64,000 nt of DNA, taken from Paeniglutamicibacter kerguelensis (GTDB lineage: Bacteria; Actinomycetota; Actinomycetes; Actinomycetales; Micrococcaceae). Under the pieces are notes generated by a model, which had not been told where the DNA came from, ran no database searches, and worked only from the letters and a program-made list of their open reading frames with translations. How positions within the stretch are numbered: position 1 is the first letter of the stretch; every line of letters starts with the position of its first letter. A program made the translations under genes and the position numbers. The stretch is taken from positions 3,038,001 to 3,102,000 of the forward strand of contig NZ_JAGIOF010000001.1 in NCBI RefSeq assembly GCF_017876535.1. The letters run 5' to 3'. Positions 6,849 to 16,701 of this stretch are shown here, one piece after another.

Positions 6849-8609
6849 ATGCTGGGGGTCATGGAGACAACGCAATTCGTCGTATCCGTCGTGGGACACC
6901 GCGAAGATCCGGGGCGCCAGGCGACCCCGGATGACAAGTTGCGCGCCCTGTTGGTCTCGATGGACATGTGCGACTCGCTCTGTGAGGAAATCTACCGGGA
7001 CACCAGCTCTCCCACCCGCGCCGCACTCTTTGCCGGCGCGGTTGAACGCGCCTCCCAACGCATGGAGCTCGCCCAGATCAAGGCCGCGGCGCTCGCCCAG
7101 CGCACGCTCGTCCACGAACTGCCGTCGGAAACCCTGACCACACTGCGCAATGTTGCCGACGACCCTCGCGACTACATCCAGGGGCGCAGCAGCCTGCCGG
7201 AGGATCCACGGGCCGCACCGACCGGGCGGCCCGAATTCAGGAACACCCTCGAATGCCTGCAGCGCATGCTGCGCATCTCCTACTTCGAGGCCCGCGACAG
7301 GCTGCATGCCGCTTGGTCCCTGCTGCCCGGCACAGACAGCAACGGGATCCCCCGGGGCCCGCGTTTCCCCGTCCTTGCCGGGCAGATCGTCTCCGGCAAC
7401 GCCCGCGTCAAGGAGGTTGCAGCAGCGGCCCGCAAGCTGGACAGGCTGCGCCCGGGCATCGACGCCCGACCCGACGCCGGCGAGCTGGCCAGGCGCGTCG
7501 AGGAACGGGTGGCACGTTCCGTCGCCGAGGACACCCCGAGGGAGACCAACAAGCTTTTCGACGCCATCTCCGACCGGCTCGAAGCAGCCAACAACCTGCC
7601 CACGCCGGCCGAGGTCCGCGAGAAAACGGGCGTTTTCGTCACCCGCCGCACCCGCCACTTCACATACCTGAACGTGTGCATGCTCAACGACGATGCCGAG
7701 ATCTTCCTCTCGCACTTCGCCCAATCGGACAACCCGCGCACCAAGGCGGGTGACCGCCAGGCGATGGCCGATGCCGCAACCATTCCGGGTTCGCGTTCAG
7801 ATGCGGATGCGGATGCGGCAAGACCACAAGCCACTGCCGCAAACCGGGAAGCAAACCCGCCTGCCGGCGACTCCCCCGGACCGCCACCGTGGTTCGTCCC
7901 GGACCCGCCGGCCGGTTCCATCGAAACACTTCCCGCGCTGCAGGATTTCGATTTCGGCGACGCCTTCAAGGACCGCTTCAACTCCGCGAGCCCGGGCCCG
8001 GACGGCTTGACTCCCCCGCAACGGCACCTGCAGACATTGATCAACGTGATGCGTTCGGCCGGCAAGCCACCGGGCGCCAAGGCCAACCCGGGACGCAAGG
8101 GCGCCACCGGGCTGCCCGCTGCGCAACTGGTCGTCTTGATCCAGCTCGAGGCCCTCATGGGCCTGGCCAAGGGGTCCGGATACACTGCGCACGGGCTGGA
8201 GATACCGATCGGCCGCGTGCGCCGCATGCTCGCCAGCGACGGGGTGATTCCCATCGTGCTCGGCGGCCAGGGCGAGATTCTCGATGTCGGCCGGGAGAAG
8301 CGGCTGCTTCCCGACCATATGAAACGTGCGGTGCTGGCCCGTGACGGCGGATGCATCTATCCCGGGTGCACGGTGCCGCCGGAGCTCTGCGAGTTCAACC
8401 ACATCGAGCAATGGCAAGACGACGGGGTGACCAGCGTGGCCAACTCGCATCCAGGCTGCCCCGCCCACCACACAATGATCGACAACGGCGAGTTGAGGGT
8501 CATCATCCACAATGGCCTGCCGCATGTGGTCCTGCCCCGGTATCTGGACCCGGAACAGATTCCGCGCAGAAATACGTACTGGCAGCCGGTGAACCCCACG
8601 CTTTTCTAG
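6849..8609 (+). CDS. DUF222 and HNH endonuclease domain protein
   Basis: A 586-residue member of the large actinobacterial DUF222-HNH family. The long helical DUF222 region covers about residues 25-330. A low-complexity, Asp/Ala/Pro-rich linker follows (about 310-365). The C-terminal HNH module contains two CxxC-like pairs (GGCIYPGC and HPGCPAHH) around FNHIEQW. Most family members have HHI where this one has NHI, so the first general-base-flanking position differs. Such genes are multicopy in Arthrobacter-type genomes, and their function is not settled; a nuclease role is assumed from the HNH fold. The start is uncertain: the ATG at 6861 is also possible, as GGGGG lies directly before it. 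Confidence 0.8.
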   Translation: MLGVMETTQFVVSVVGHREDPGRQATPDDKLRALLVSMDMCDSLCEEIYRDTSSPTRAALFAGAVERASQRMELAQIKAAALAQRTLVHELPSETLTTLRNVADDPRDYIQGRSSLPEDPRAAPTGRPEFRNTLECLQRMLRISYFEARDRLHAAWSLLPGTDSNGIPRGPRFPVLAGQIVSGNARVKEVAAAARKLDRLRPGIDARPDAGELARRVEERVARSVAEDTPRETNKLFDAISDRLEAANNLPTPAEVREKTGVFVTRRTRHFTYLNVCMLNDDAEIFLSHFAQSDNPRTKAGDRQAMADAATIPGSRSDADADAARPQATAANREANPPAGDSPGPPPWFVPDPPAGSIETLPALQDFDFGDAFKDRFNSASPGPDGLTPPQRHLQTLINVMRSAGKPPGAKANPGRKGATGLPAAQLVVLIQLEALMGLAKGSGYTAHGLEIPIGRVRRMLASDGVIPIVLGGQGEILDVGREKRLLPDHMKRAVLARDGGCIYPGCTVPPELCEFNHIEQWQDDGVTSVANSHPGCPAHHTMIDNGELRVIIHNGLPHVVLPRYLDPEQIPRRNTYWQPVNPTLF

Positions 8610-8711
8610 CCGCCAGGATGCAGTTGGCTCGCTCCCCGCGGACCGGGAACGGGCCTTCTGCAGCGGCGCCCGAGCTTGCGCGGGTGTGGCGCGGCGCGGC
8701 CCTTTGCGAGC

Positions 8712-10685
8712 CTATGCGGCCGGCGCGAGCAACGCTTCGGCGGATTGCGCGGTTCCCAATTCGGCCGCTTCTTCCGTACTGACTGCTTCGGTCTCGCCTG
8801 CGGCAACCAACAAGGCATAGGCCCCGCCGGATTCGCGCAGCTCCGCCGGCCGCCCGCGTTCAAGAATCGAGCCGCCGGAAAGCACCGCCAGCTGGTCGGC
8901 GTTCTCCACCGTGGACAACCGGTGGGCGATCATCAGTGTGGTGCGGCCCCGTGCCAGTCGGTCGAGTGCGGCCTGCACCAGCGCCTCGGTGGTGTTGTCC
9001 AGCGCGCTGGTCGCCTCGTCGAGCACCAGCACCCGCGGGTTGCGCAGGATCGTGCGGGCAATGGCCAGCCGCTGCTGCTCCCCGCCGGAGAAACGGTGGC
9101 CGCGGGCGCCCACCAACGTGTCCAGGCCGTCGGGCAGCCCGGCCACGAGGTCGGCGATCTGCGCCGAGGCCAGCGCCTTCCACAGCGTCGCGTCGTCGGC
9201 GTCCGGGTCCGCCAGCAGCAGGTTCTCGCGGATCGAGGCGTGGATCAGGTACGTTTCCTGGGAGACCACGCCGACGATCTTGTTCAGGGTCTCCGGGGCG
9301 AGCTCGCGCACGTCGATCCCGTCGATGGTGATCCGGCCGGAACTCGGGTCGTGCAGGCGCGGCAGCAGGGCGCCGAGCGTGGACTTGCCCGATCCGGTGG
9401 GCCCGACGACCGCTGTGGCGGTGCCGGGTTCCAATTCCAGGTCGATCCCGTGCAGCACCTCGGTCCCGTCGATGTAGGCGAAGCCGACGCCCTCGAAGCG
9501 CACGCGCCCCTGAACGGTTTCCGGGTCAAGCCCCGTCGGGCTGGCCGGCGCCTTGATCTCCGGGTCCATGTCCAGGTACTCGAAGATGCGGCTGAACAGG
9601 GCCATGGCGGTGACCCACTGGACCCCGACGTTCAGCAGCCCCATGATCGGGCGGAAGATCGCGCCCTGTAGGGCGGTGAACGCAACAAGCGTGCCGATGG
9701 TCATCCCGCCTGAGGTGGCGGGGAAGCCGGCGGCCAGGTAGATGACCGCGGGGATCGCGGCGAACACGATGCTCATGGTGGCCATGCGCCAGCGTCCGGC
9801 CAGCTGGCTGCGCATTTCCAGGTCGATGAGCCGGTGCGAGGAGGCGGAGAAGCGCAACACATCGCGGCCCGTGGTGCCAAGGGTCTTGGCCAGGCGGATC
9901 CCTGAGACGGAGAGCCCCTCCTCGATCTGCGTGTACATGCCGGCGAGCTCCTGCTGCCGTGCGGTGGTCACGTCGCGGCGCATCAGCGCAACCTTGCGCG
10001 AAAGCCAGATCGACGGCGGCAGCACCACCAGCGAGAGCAGGCTCATCCGCGGGGAGAGCGCGACCATCGCGATGGCGGTGGCCACGGCCGTGGTCAGGTT
10101 GGAGGCGATGGAGGTGGCGGTGGAGGTGACCACGTTCTGCATGCCGGCGATGTCGTTGGTCAGCCGCGACTGCACCTCGCCGCCGCGGGTGCGGGTGAAG
10201 AAGCCCAGCGACTGGGCCTGCAGGTGCGTGAACAACCTGGTCCGCAGCTCGTGCATGACCCTTTGGCCCATCTTGGTGGCCATCCAGGTTTGCACGACGC
10301 CGATCGCGGCGGTGGCCGCGGCGACGGCAACGAGTCCGCCGGCGAGCCAGGCCAGCAGGGCCAGGTTTTGGTGCGGCAGCGCGTCGTCGATGATGGCGCG
10401 GATCAGGAACGGCTGGGCCAGCCCGATGACCGAGGCGGCGGAGATGAGCAGCACGACCACGGCGATCGTGAACTTGTGCGGCTTGAACAGGGCGGCGATC
10501 CGGGAGAGCTTCACCGGATGGAGCTTGACCTGCTTGAGGTCCGCGGGGTTCAGGCGGGCGACGGGGCCGACCGGGCCGCCGGTGCCGCGTCCTCCCCCGC
10601 CGCCGGGCGCGGCACCGGCGGGGTTTTTGGCCGAATGGCCCTGGCCCGATCGGGCCGCGCTGGAAGATGAACTCGATTCCAACAT
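8712..10685 (-). CDS. ABC transporter, fused permease/ATPase (exporter type)
   Basis: A 657-residue half-transporter. It has a Gly/Ser-rich cytoplasmic N-terminus (1-45), a six-helix membrane domain (about 70-365) and a nucleotide-binding domain. The ATPase motifs are Walker A GPTGSGKST (about 428-436), signature FSGGEQQR and Walker B VLVLDEATSALD. This is the MsbA/LmrA/MDR-like exporter class, working as a homodimer unless a partner lies elsewhere. The ATG at 10685 is used because AAAGGTGG precedes it. That ribosome-binding site overlaps a small hairpin (10689-10705). The gene is divergent from a MarR regulator that probably controls it. Export of a drug or toxic lipid is inferred; the substrate is unknown. 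Confidence 0.9.
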   Translation of the reverse strand: MLESSSSSSAARSGQGHSAKNPAGAAPGGGGGRGTGGPVGPVARLNPADLKQVKLHPVKLSRIAALFKPHKFTIAVVVLLISAASVIGLAQPFLIRAIIDDALPHQNLALLAWLAGGLVAVAAATAAIGVVQTWMATKMGQRVMHELRTRLFTHLQAQSLGFFTRTRGGEVQSRLTNDIAGMQNVVTSTATSIASNLTTAVATAIAMVALSPRMSLLSLVVLPPSIWLSRKVALMRRDVTTARQQELAGMYTQIEEGLSVSGIRLAKTLGTTGRDVLRFSASSHRLIDLEMRSQLAGRWRMATMSIVFAAIPAVIYLAAGFPATSGGMTIGTLVAFTALQGAIFRPIMGLLNVGVQWVTAMALFSRIFEYLDMDPEIKAPASPTGLDPETVQGRVRFEGVGFAYIDGTEVLHGIDLELEPGTATAVVGPTGSGKSTLGALLPRLHDPSSGRITIDGIDVRELAPETLNKIVGVVSQETYLIHASIRENLLLADPDADDATLWKALASAQIADLVAGLPDGLDTLVGARGHRFSGGEQQRLAIARTILRNPRVLVLDEATSALDNTTEALVQAALDRLARGRTTLMIAHRLSTVENADQLAVLSGGSILERGRPAELRESGGAYALLVAAGETEAVSTEEAAELGTAQSAEALLAPAA

Positions 10686-10688
10686 GCG

Positions 10689-10705
10689 CACCACCTTTCG
10701 TGGTG
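10689..10705 (-). promoter_or_regulatory. Hairpin overlapping the exporter ribosome-binding site
   Basis: CACCAC (10689-10694) and GTGGTG (10700-10705) form a six-bp stem with a five-nt loop. On the minus strand this structure includes the AAAGGTGG Shine-Dalgarno of the exporter gene, so it could lower translation. Confidence 0.4.
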
Positions 10706-10738
10706 GTTATGGGTGCGGGGTTCGCACCACGTCTTTGT

Positions 10739-10751
10739 TGAGGTTACCTCA
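10739..10751. promoter_or_regulatory. Palindrome TGAGGTTACCTCA between exporter and marR
   Basis: A perfect 13-bp dyad (six-bp arms around a central T) sits 41 bp upstream of the MarR start and 54 bp upstream of the exporter start. Its position in a divergent MarR/transporter gap makes it the best candidate operator. Confidence 0.55.
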
Positions 10752-10791
10752 CTATGTGGCTACCGGTCAAATGTGGCGTAGAGTTGGGCGC

Positions 10792-11244
10792 ATGCAACCC
10801 CGCACCGAATCCCCCGCACAGGGCGACCTTTCCGAGCTGTTTCACCGCGCGTTCCGGGCGCTTCGGCATTCCTGGGTGGAGCAGCTGGCCCCTTTCGAAC
10901 TGACCCCGCACCAGTTCCGCGCCATGCAGGCGCTGGCCCGCACCTCCCTCGATTCCCCGGGCGGCGAGGGGCTGCGTCTCAAGGACGTTGCCGAACGCCT
11001 GCACATCGCCCCGCGTTCGGCCACCGAGGTCATGGACCAGCTCGAGGCCAAGTCGCTGGTGCAGCGCGCGGCGGACCCCGTGGACCGGCGCGCCACCCTG
11101 GTCAAGCTCACCCCCGAGGGCCAAAAACTCTCCGACCGGGTGCGGGCCGCGCGCCGCGGCCACACCGAGCAGTACTTTGGCAGGCTCAACGCCAACGACC
11201 GCGCCGAACTCGCCCGCATCCTGGCCCAGCTTGGCCCGATGTAG
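10792..11244 (+). CDS. MarR family transcriptional regulator
   Basis: A 150-residue winged-helix regulator. The recognition helix region is LKDVAERLHIAPRSATEVMD (about 63-82) and the wing is in DPVDRRATLVKLTPEG (about 94-109), which matches the MarR DxRA-type signature. Start choice is the ATG at 10792; an in-frame ATG seven codons upstream (10771) is possible and neither has a strong ribosome-binding site. It is divergent from the ABC exporter gene with a palindrome in the gap, so repression of that exporter is inferred. Confidence 0.87.
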   Translation: MQPRTESPAQGDLSELFHRAFRALRHSWVEQLAPFELTPHQFRAMQALARTSLDSPGGEGLRLKDVAERLHIAPRSATEVMDQLEAKSLVQRAADPVDRRATLVKLTPEGQKLSDRVRAARRGHTEQYFGRLNANDRAELARILAQLGPM

Positions 11245-11276
11245 TCCTGCGCGACGAACCGCAGGGTCCACAACAA

Positions 11277-11322
11277 AGGGCGCGCTGCCGCACCACCTCG
11301 CGGGTGGCGGGCAACGCGCCCT
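11277..11322. terminator. Bidirectional terminator between marR and the ABC-SIP fusion gene
   Basis: AGGGCGCG (11277-11284) pairs with CGCGCCCT (11315-11322), with an inner GC-rich stem. It lies between two convergent genes. Confidence 0.7.
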
Positions 11323-11351
11323 GTCGGGTTTCGACCGGATTTCGGTCTGGG

Positions 11352-13376
11352 TTAGCCCTCGGACTTGCCGCGCCGCCAGTAGCCCATGAAGGCGACCTGC
11401 TTGCGGTCCATGCCGGCATCGCGTACCAGGTAGCGGCGCAGCTCCTTGATCATGCCGGCCTCGCCCGCCAGCCAGGCGTAGAACGGCTGGGTGGAGGCGG
11501 TGGCCGTTTCCCACAGGATCGTCTCGTCGACGTCGACGTCCTCCGGGTCAGCGCCCGTGACCACGGCGCCCGCGGCGGGGATCGCCACCGTGGAGCGGAC
11601 CGCGGAGGCCAGCAGCTCGCCGTGCGGATGCGACCCTCGCGGCAGCCACTGCACCGAGACACCCGACCGGGTCGAGGAACCCTGGATGTCCTCTGTGGTG
11701 GGGACCTCGATCAGCGCGTGCCCGGTGATGCCGGCCGGAAGCGACTCGAGGATGGAGCAGATCGCCGGGGCGGCGGTCTCGTCTCCGGCCAGCAGGATGC
11801 GCGTGGCAGTCCCGGGGCGGAACTCGATGCCGCCGTAGTTCGCGTCGCACAGCGCCGCGTTCGGTCCCAGGATCAGCAGCTCGTCGCCCAGCTGGGCCTG
11901 CGCGGCCCAGACGGTGGCGGGGCCGCCGGTGAGCCGGCCGCCCTCGGTGCGCAGGTGCAGCACAAAGTCGATGTCGATCTCCGGCTCGCCGCCGCGGTTG
12001 TCGCGGTGCCCGGCCGGGCGCAGCGCGCGCGCCGTGTAGGTGCGCATGGAACCGCGCTCGCCCTCCGGCAGCGCCAGCCAGCGCCGGTACCAGCCCGAGG
12101 CCTCGTCCTCGGCCAGCAGCGCGCCGGGGCGCAGCGAGGAAAACTCGTCGGGCAGCTCGGCGCCCGTGGCGTTTTCCAGCACCCCGGCCCCGTGGGTGGG
12201 GGTCGGCGGGATCATCAGCTTGATGCGCAGGTCCAGCGGGGCGTCCCCGGCGCCGAAGTGCGCCAGATCGGCGCCGGCAAAGGTGACGCGCTTGAAGTTC
12301 TTCCCGACGCTTGCGACATCGACCACGCGGGTGGCGAAGGCCAGCATCTCGCTGATTTCCTCCGCACGGCGCAGCGGCGGGGCCCCGGGCATCGGTGAAT
12401 CCCCGGGGCCCGGCGCCGGGGCGCCGGCGCCCTCCGCAGGATCCCCGGTCGATGCCGCGGTCGCTTCAACGGCCTCCTCGGCCGCCTCGGCCCGGACCGT
12501 CGACGGGGCGCCGCTGCCCGGTGCGGGCTCGACCTCCGGCGGCTGGGTGCGGTAGATGCCCCTGGCCGCCAGCACCGATTCGGCGCGCAGCACGCGGTGC
12601 CGGCCGATCGGCAGCACCAGCGGGGTGCCAGCAACCGGATCGGGAATCACCCGGCACGGCATGCCGAAGACGTTTTTGACCAGGTCCTCGGTGACCACCG
12701 TGGCGGGGTGCCCGGCGGCGACGATCTTGCCGTGCTTCAGCGCCACCAGGTGGTCGGCGTAGCGGGCGGCGAGGTTCAGGTCGTGCAGCACGATCACCAC
12801 GGTGGTGCCGCGGGTGCGGTTGAGCTCGGAGATGACATCGAGCACCTCCAGCTGGTGGGCCACGTCCAGGTAGGTGGTCGGCTCGTCGAGCAGCAGCAGC
12901 TCGGTTTCCTGGGCCAGGGCCATGGCGATCCAGACGCGCTGGCGCTGCCCGCCGGAGAGCTCGTCGATCGGGCGCTCGGCCAGGTCGGTGGTGCCGGTGA
13001 GCTTCATGGCGCGTTCCACAGCCGCCTCGTCCTCCGCGTTCCAGCGCTTGAACCAGCCCTGGTGCGGGTAGCGGCCGCGGCCGACCAGTTCGCGCACGGT
13101 GATTCCGTCCGGCGCGGTGGGGGTCTGCGGCAACAGGCCCAGCATCTTGGCGACCTCGCGCGCGGGGCGGGTGTGGATGTCCTGCCCGTCCAGCAGCACC
13201 TTGCCGCCGGCCGGCTTCAGCAGCCGGGCCAGGCCGCGCAGCAGCGTCGACTTGCCGCAGCCGTTGGCGCCCACGATGATCGTCACCTCGCCCTTGGGCA
13301 GCTGCAGCGAAAGTTCGTCGACGATACTCACCGCATCGTAGGCGAGCGTGAGGTCCTGTGCTTCAAGAAGTGCCAT
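11352..13376 (-). CDS. Fusion: siderophore ABC transporter ATPase + siderophore-interacting protein (FAD ferric reductase)
   Basis: One uninterrupted 674-residue reading frame joins two proteins that are usually separate. Residues 1-270 are a FepC/FecE-type ATPase: Walker [10 protein letters not shown] (36-44), signature LSGGQRQR (140-147), Walker [12 protein letters not shown] (161-171) and the switch His in VIVLHD (194-199). Residues 272-340 form a Pro/Ala/Glu-rich linker. Residues 341-674 are a siderophore-interacting protein of the ViuB/YqjH class: FAD-binding RTYTAR (445-450), NAD(P)-binding [12 protein letters not shown] (528-539) and the terminal [10 protein letters not shown]. The ATG at 13376 has GAGG upstream. 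It is eight nt from the permease gene, in one operon. The inferred role is to power ferric-siderophore import and reduce the iron at the same membrane site. Confidence 0.88.
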   Translation of the reverse strand: MALLEAQDLTLAYDAVSIVDELSLQLPKGEVTIIVGANGCGKSTLLRGLARLLKPAGGKVLLDGQDIHTRPAREVAKMLGLLPQTPTAPDGITVRELVGRGRYPHQGWFKRWNAEDEAAVERAMKLTGTTDLAERPIDELSGGQRQRVWIAMALAQETELLLLDEPTTYLDVAHQLEVLDVISELNRTRGTTVVIVLHDLNLAARYADHLVALKHGKIVAAGHPATVVTEDLVKNVFGMPCRVIPDPVAGTPLVLPIGRHRVLRAESVLAARGIYRTQPPEVEPAPGSGAPSTVRAEAAEEAVEATAASTGDPAEGAGAPAPGPGDSPMPGAPPLRRAEEISEMLAFATRVVDVASVGKNFKRVTFAGADLAHFGAGDAPLDLRIKLMIPPTPTHGAGVLENATGAELPDEFSSLRPGALLAEDEASGWYRRWLALPEGERGSMRTYTARALRPAGHRDNRGGEPEIDIDFVLHLRTEGGRLTGGPATVWAAQAQLGDELLILGPNAALCDANYGGIEFRPGTATRILLAGDETAAPAICSILESLPAGITGHALIEVPTTEDIQGSSTRSGVSVQWLPRGSHPHGELLASAVRSTVAIPAAGAVVTGADPEDVDVDETILWETATASTQPFYAWLAGEAGMIKELRRYLVRDAGMDRKQVAFMGYWRRGKSEG

Positions 13377-13384
13377 GTGTACCC

Positions 13385-14554
13385 TCAGGTTCCTTCCTTG
13401 TTGGTGCGCACCAGGACCCAAATCAGGAACGGTGCTCCCAGCGCGCCGGTGACGACGCCGACTGGCAATTCTACGTTGGGGACGATGTTCGAGGCGATGA
13501 AGTTCGCGCCCACCACCAGCAGCGCCCCCATGAGCGCGGCCGATCCCAGGTGGCTGCGGCCCCCGCACAGGCGGATGGCCAGCGGCCCGGCCAGGAAGGC
13601 GACGAACGCCAGCGGGCCGGTCACCGCGGTGGCCACGGCGGTGAGCCCGACGCCCAGCAGGATCAGCCCCAGCCGGGCGGGCCGCACGGCCAGCCCCAGG
13701 CCGGCGGCCGAGTCGTCGCCCAGCTCCAGGATGCGCAGCTTGGCGGCGGCCGGCACCAGCAGCGGCATGAGGATGGCCAGCGCCGCGGCCAGCAGCCCCG
13801 CGCGTTCCCAGGTGCTCGCGGAGAGCGATCCGGTGAGCCAGCGCAGCGCGTCCCCGGCGGTGCGCACGTCGGTGCGGGTGAGCAGGTACTGGATCAGCGC
13901 CTGCAGCAGCGCCGCCACCGCGATCCCGGCGAGGATCAGCCGCGGGCCGGTGTGTTTGCCGGCATCGGCCATCGCGTAGATGAACAGCGCCACGGCCAGC
14001 GCGCCGGCGCAGGCGATGAGCGACAGTCCGATCCCCTGCGCGCCGAAGAGCAGCATGCCCGTCACGGCCGCGGCGCTGGCGCCGTAGCCGACGCCGATCA
14101 CGTCGGGGCTGGCCAGCGGGTTGCGCAGCATGCGCTGGAAGATCGCCCCGGAGGCGCCGAACGCGGCGCCCGCCAGCACGCCGACCGCCGCCTGCGGCAG
14201 CCTGTCCTCCCACAGCATGAAGGAGACGCCCGGCACGCGTTCGCCGCCCAGGGCCGCCAGCAGGTCGGGCAGCTCGATCGGGCTTCGCCCGGCCAACAGG
14301 TCCAGGGCGATGGCGACCAGGACGCCGATCGCGGCCAGCACGTTGAACAAGGCCACGGAACCGCGCCGAACGCGCGCCCGCGGGCGGCCGGCCCCGCGTG
14401 GATTGCCGCCGCGAACCCCGCCGGAATCCCGGCCGGAATTCCGGCCAGAGTTCCGCCCAGGATTCCCCTCGGGGTTCCCGCGCGGATCCGCAGCGGCTGC
14501 TGTTGCCGCCGGTTCCCCGGCGTACGTGGGTACGGATGCGGATCGAACACTCAC
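13385..14554 (-). CDS. Ferric-siderophore ABC transporter permease (FecCD family)
   Basis: A 389-residue permease with about nine or ten hydrophobic segments after residue 65. The FecCD hallmarks are visible: [20 protein letters not shown] (about 118-137), [12 protein letters not shown] and GDDSAAGLG. The first 65 residues are an unusual hydrophilic extension with imperfect repeats of G-N/R-N-S/P ([16 protein letters not shown]), encoded by degenerate GC-rich repeats; it is not part of the family core. It overlaps the upstream permease gene by four nt (ATGA) and precedes the ATPase-SIP fusion, so the three genes form one translationally coupled operon. Confidence 0.9.
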   Translation of the reverse strand: MSVRSASVPTYAGEPAATAAAADPRGNPEGNPGRNSGRNSGRDSGGVRGGNPRGAGRPRARVRRGSVALFNVLAAIGVLVAIALDLLAGRSPIELPDLLAALGGERVPGVSFMLWEDRLPQAAVGVLAGAAFGASGAIFQRMLRNPLASPDVIGVGYGASAAAVTGMLLFGAQGIGLSLIACAGALAVALFIYAMADAGKHTGPRLILAGIAVAALLQALIQYLLTRTDVRTAGDALRWLTGSLSASTWERAGLLAAALAILMPLLVPAAAKLRILELGDDSAAGLGLAVRPARLGLILLGVGLTAVATAVTGPLAFVAFLAGPLAIRLCGGRSHLGSAALMGALLVVGANFIASNIVPNVELPVGVVTGALGAPFLIWVLVRTNKEGT

Positions 14555-15651
14555 AGGGACACCTTCCGTCCGCGGCGCAGCAGCCAGAGGAAGATCGGGG
14601 CGCCGATCACCGCGGTCATGACGCCGACCTGCACCTCGGCGGGCGGTGCGATGACCCGGCCCAGCACGTCGGCGCAGAGCAGCAGCACCGGGCCGGCAAG
14701 CATGGAAAGCGGCAGCAGCCAGCGGTAGTCGGAGCCGATGAGCGCGCGCACGGCGTGCGGCACGATCAGCCCGACGAACCCGATGGGCCCGGCCAGCGCC
14801 GTGGCGGCGCCGCAGAGCAGCACCACGCCCGCGGCGGAGACCGCCCGCCCGCGCCCGACCTGGAAGCCGAGTCCGCGCGCGGAATCGTCCCCGAGCGAGA
14901 GCGCGTTGAACAGCCTGGCGCCGAACAGCACCAGCACCGCACCGAGCGCCAGGAAGGGCAGCACCGAGAGCATCTCCGGGACCTCCCGGGCGCCCAGCGT
15001 GCCGACCTGCCAGAACCTGAAACGGTCAAGCGCCTCCGGGCCAAGCATCAGCACCGCGCTGGTGAGCGAGCCCATGCCCGCCGCCATCGCGGCGCCCGCG
15101 AGCGCCAGCTTCATCGGAGTGGCGCCCTCGCGGCCAAGGCTCGCGACCAGGTAGACCAGCACCGCGGCTGCCGCGGCCCCCGCGAATGCAAAGAGGATGT
15201 AGCCCTGCAGGGTGCCCACCGCGAAGAAGTGGATGCCCAGCACCACGGCCAGCGCGGCACCGGCGTTCACGCCCAGGATGCCCGGGTCGGCCAGCGGGTT
15301 GCGGGCGATGCCCTGCATTCCGGCGCCCGCCAGGCCCAACGCCGCGCCGATCAGCAGGCCGGCGACGGTACGCGGGACGCGGGAGTGCACCACCGCGTGG
15401 TCGCCGTTGGCGGCGTCGAAGTTCGTCAGCGCCTCCCACACCGTGTGCGGGGCGATCGGCCGGGCGCCCACCAGCAGCGAGAGGAACACGGCGGCAAGCA
15501 GCGCGGCGAGCAGCACCAGCACCAGGCCCGCGGGGTGCAGCGCCCGGCGCCGCACTGCATGTGCATCGGCGGGAACCGGTCCCGGGCTGGCCACGGGGGC
15601 CGGCACCTGGTCCCGGGGCGCCGTGGCCGCGGTTTGTGGATTCTGTCTCAT
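14551..15651 (-). CDS. Ferric-siderophore ABC transporter permease (FecCD family)
   Basis: A 366-residue permease, the first gene of the operon, which would form a heterodimer with the next permease. FecCD signatures include [20 protein letters not shown] (about 92-111), [22 protein letters not shown] and [15 protein letters not shown] hydrophilic 36-residue N-terminus precedes the first membrane segment. I see no iron box directly upstream (15652-15791), unlike the two binding-protein genes of this region. Confidence 0.9.
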   Translation of the reverse strand: MRQNPQTAATAPRDQVPAPVASPGPVPADAHAVRRRALHPAGLVLVLLAALLAAVFLSLLVGARPIAPHTVWEALTNFDAANGDHAVVHSRVPRTVAGLLIGAALGLAGAGMQGIARNPLADPGILGVNAGAALAVVLGIHFFAVGTLQGYILFAFAGAAAAAVLVYLVASLGREGATPMKLALAGAAMAAGMGSLTSAVLMLGPEALDRFRFWQVGTLGAREVPEMLSVLPFLALGAVLVLFGARLFNALSLGDDSARGLGFQVGRGRAVSAAGVVLLCGAATALAGPIGFVGLIVPHAVRALIGSDYRWLLPLSMLAGPVLLLCADVLGRVIAPPAEVQVGVMTAVIGAPIFLWLLRRGRKVSL

Positions 15652-15791
15652 GCCTCTGTCCCTGTGTTGCGGCCCTGGGCTGTGCCCGGCAGGCGTCGCA
15701 CTGCGTCATGTTTCACGGCCGCCGACAGCGACCACTGAATTTTACTGGTTTTCCCCGGGGTTCCCCAGCGAGCGCACCCTAGACTGGGCCC

Positions 15792-16604
15792 ATGAGCATG
15801 CAGCCCCACACGGAATTTGTCCCAGCCTTGCAACTCTCTTCCCGGGCCGCGGTCCGGTTGGCCCCCAACCCGGGTCCGATGTCGCTGGAGGGAACCAATT
15901 CCTACATCCTGCGCGGGGCAGGCAACGAGCATGCGGTCATCGTGGATCCGGGGCCCGACCACGCCGGGCACCTGGCCGCGCTGGCCGCCGAGTCCGTGGA
16001 ACTGATCCTCATCACCCACCGGCACCACGACCACACCGAGGGCATCGACACCCTGCATCGCCTCACCGGCGCGCCCGTCCGCGCGTTCCTGCCCGAACAT
16101 TGCCGGGCCGCCGATCCGCTCGCGGACGGCGAATGGATCGAGGCCGCCGGAACGCGAATCCAGGTGCTTGCCACCCCGGGCCACACCTCGGATTCGTTGA
16201 GTTTCTTCCTGCCCGAGGACGGCGCCAACGGGTCCATGCTCACCGGTGACACCATCCTGGGCCGCGGCACCACCATCCTGGACGCGCCCGACGGCACGCT
16301 GGGCGACTATCTGGGCACCCTGGACCGCCTGGCCAAGGCGCCCGATGCGTTGGTGCTGCCGGCGCACGGGCCCGTGCTGGTCTCGCTGCACAAGGTCGTT
16401 GCCGAGTACCGCGCGCATCGTCTGGCGCGCCTGGAGCAGATCCGTGCGGCGCTGGCGGGTCTGCGTGCCTCCGGCGTCGGCGAGCCCGGCATCGTCCAGG
16501 TCGCGGACGTCGTCTATGCGGATGTAGATCCCTCCGTGCGCCGGGCAGCAGAAATCTCCGTGGCTGCGCAATTGCGCTACCTCGGAGATCTCGGCGAGTA
16601 CTGA
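15792..16604 (+). CDS. MBL-fold metallo-hydrolase (LACTB2-like)
   Basis: A 270-residue metallo-beta-lactamase-fold protein. The dinuclear zinc motif THRHHDHTEG is at about residues 76-85. Further ligands are expected in TPGHTSDS (His), LTGDTI (Asp) and PAHGPV (His), all visible in order. A C-terminal winged-helix-like tail (about 200-270) matches the LACTB2/RNase-like branch of the fold. It lies in the opposite direction between the siderophore permease operon and its likely binding protein, and does not look part of iron uptake. Its substrate, RNA or a thioester, cannot be assigned. Confidence 0.85.
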   Translation: MSMQPHTEFVPALQLSSRAAVRLAPNPGPMSLEGTNSYILRGAGNEHAVIVDPGPDHAGHLAALAAESVELILITHRHHDHTEGIDTLHRLTGAPVRAFLPEHCRAADPLADGEWIEAAGTRIQVLATPGHTSDSLSFFLPEDGANGSMLTGDTILGRGTTILDAPDGTLGDYLGTLDRLAKAPDALVLPAHGPVLVSLHKVVAEYRAHRLARLEQIRAALAGLRASGVGEPGIVQVADVVYADVDPSVRRAAEISVAAQLRYLGDLGEY

Positions 16605-16651
16605 GCGCTCGCGGACGCTGCGCACGGGGATCATGGGCACTGATCGGCGGC

Positions 16652-16689
16652 GATCCCCGCCGTCCCGACCTTCCGGGCCGGCGGGGATC
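16652..16689. terminator. Bidirectional terminator between MBL hydrolase and siderophore-binding protein genes
   Basis: A perfect 11-bp stem (16652-16662 with 16679-16689) with an inner CCCG/CGGG pair lies between the two convergent genes. Confidence 0.8.
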
Positions 16690-16701
16690 ACTGCTTCTCG
16701 G

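Noticed and set aside
8626..8712. Inverted repeat GGCTCGC / GCGAGCC between the HNH and exporter genes
   Set aside because: Seven bp with a loop of over 70 nt is too weak to call a terminator.
9742..10791. Long plus-strand open frame upstream of and in frame with the second MarR gene
   Set aside because: It is antisense to the ABC exporter gene, which has complete ABC motifs. The frame is open only because of high GC; only the part from 10792 has MarR features.
13377..14213. N-terminal 279-residue extension of the ABC-SIP fusion frame
   Set aside because: It overlaps the FecCD permease gene in another frame and has Arg/Gly/Ala-rich composition typical of shadow translation. The ATPase begins normally at 13376 with a ribosome-binding site.
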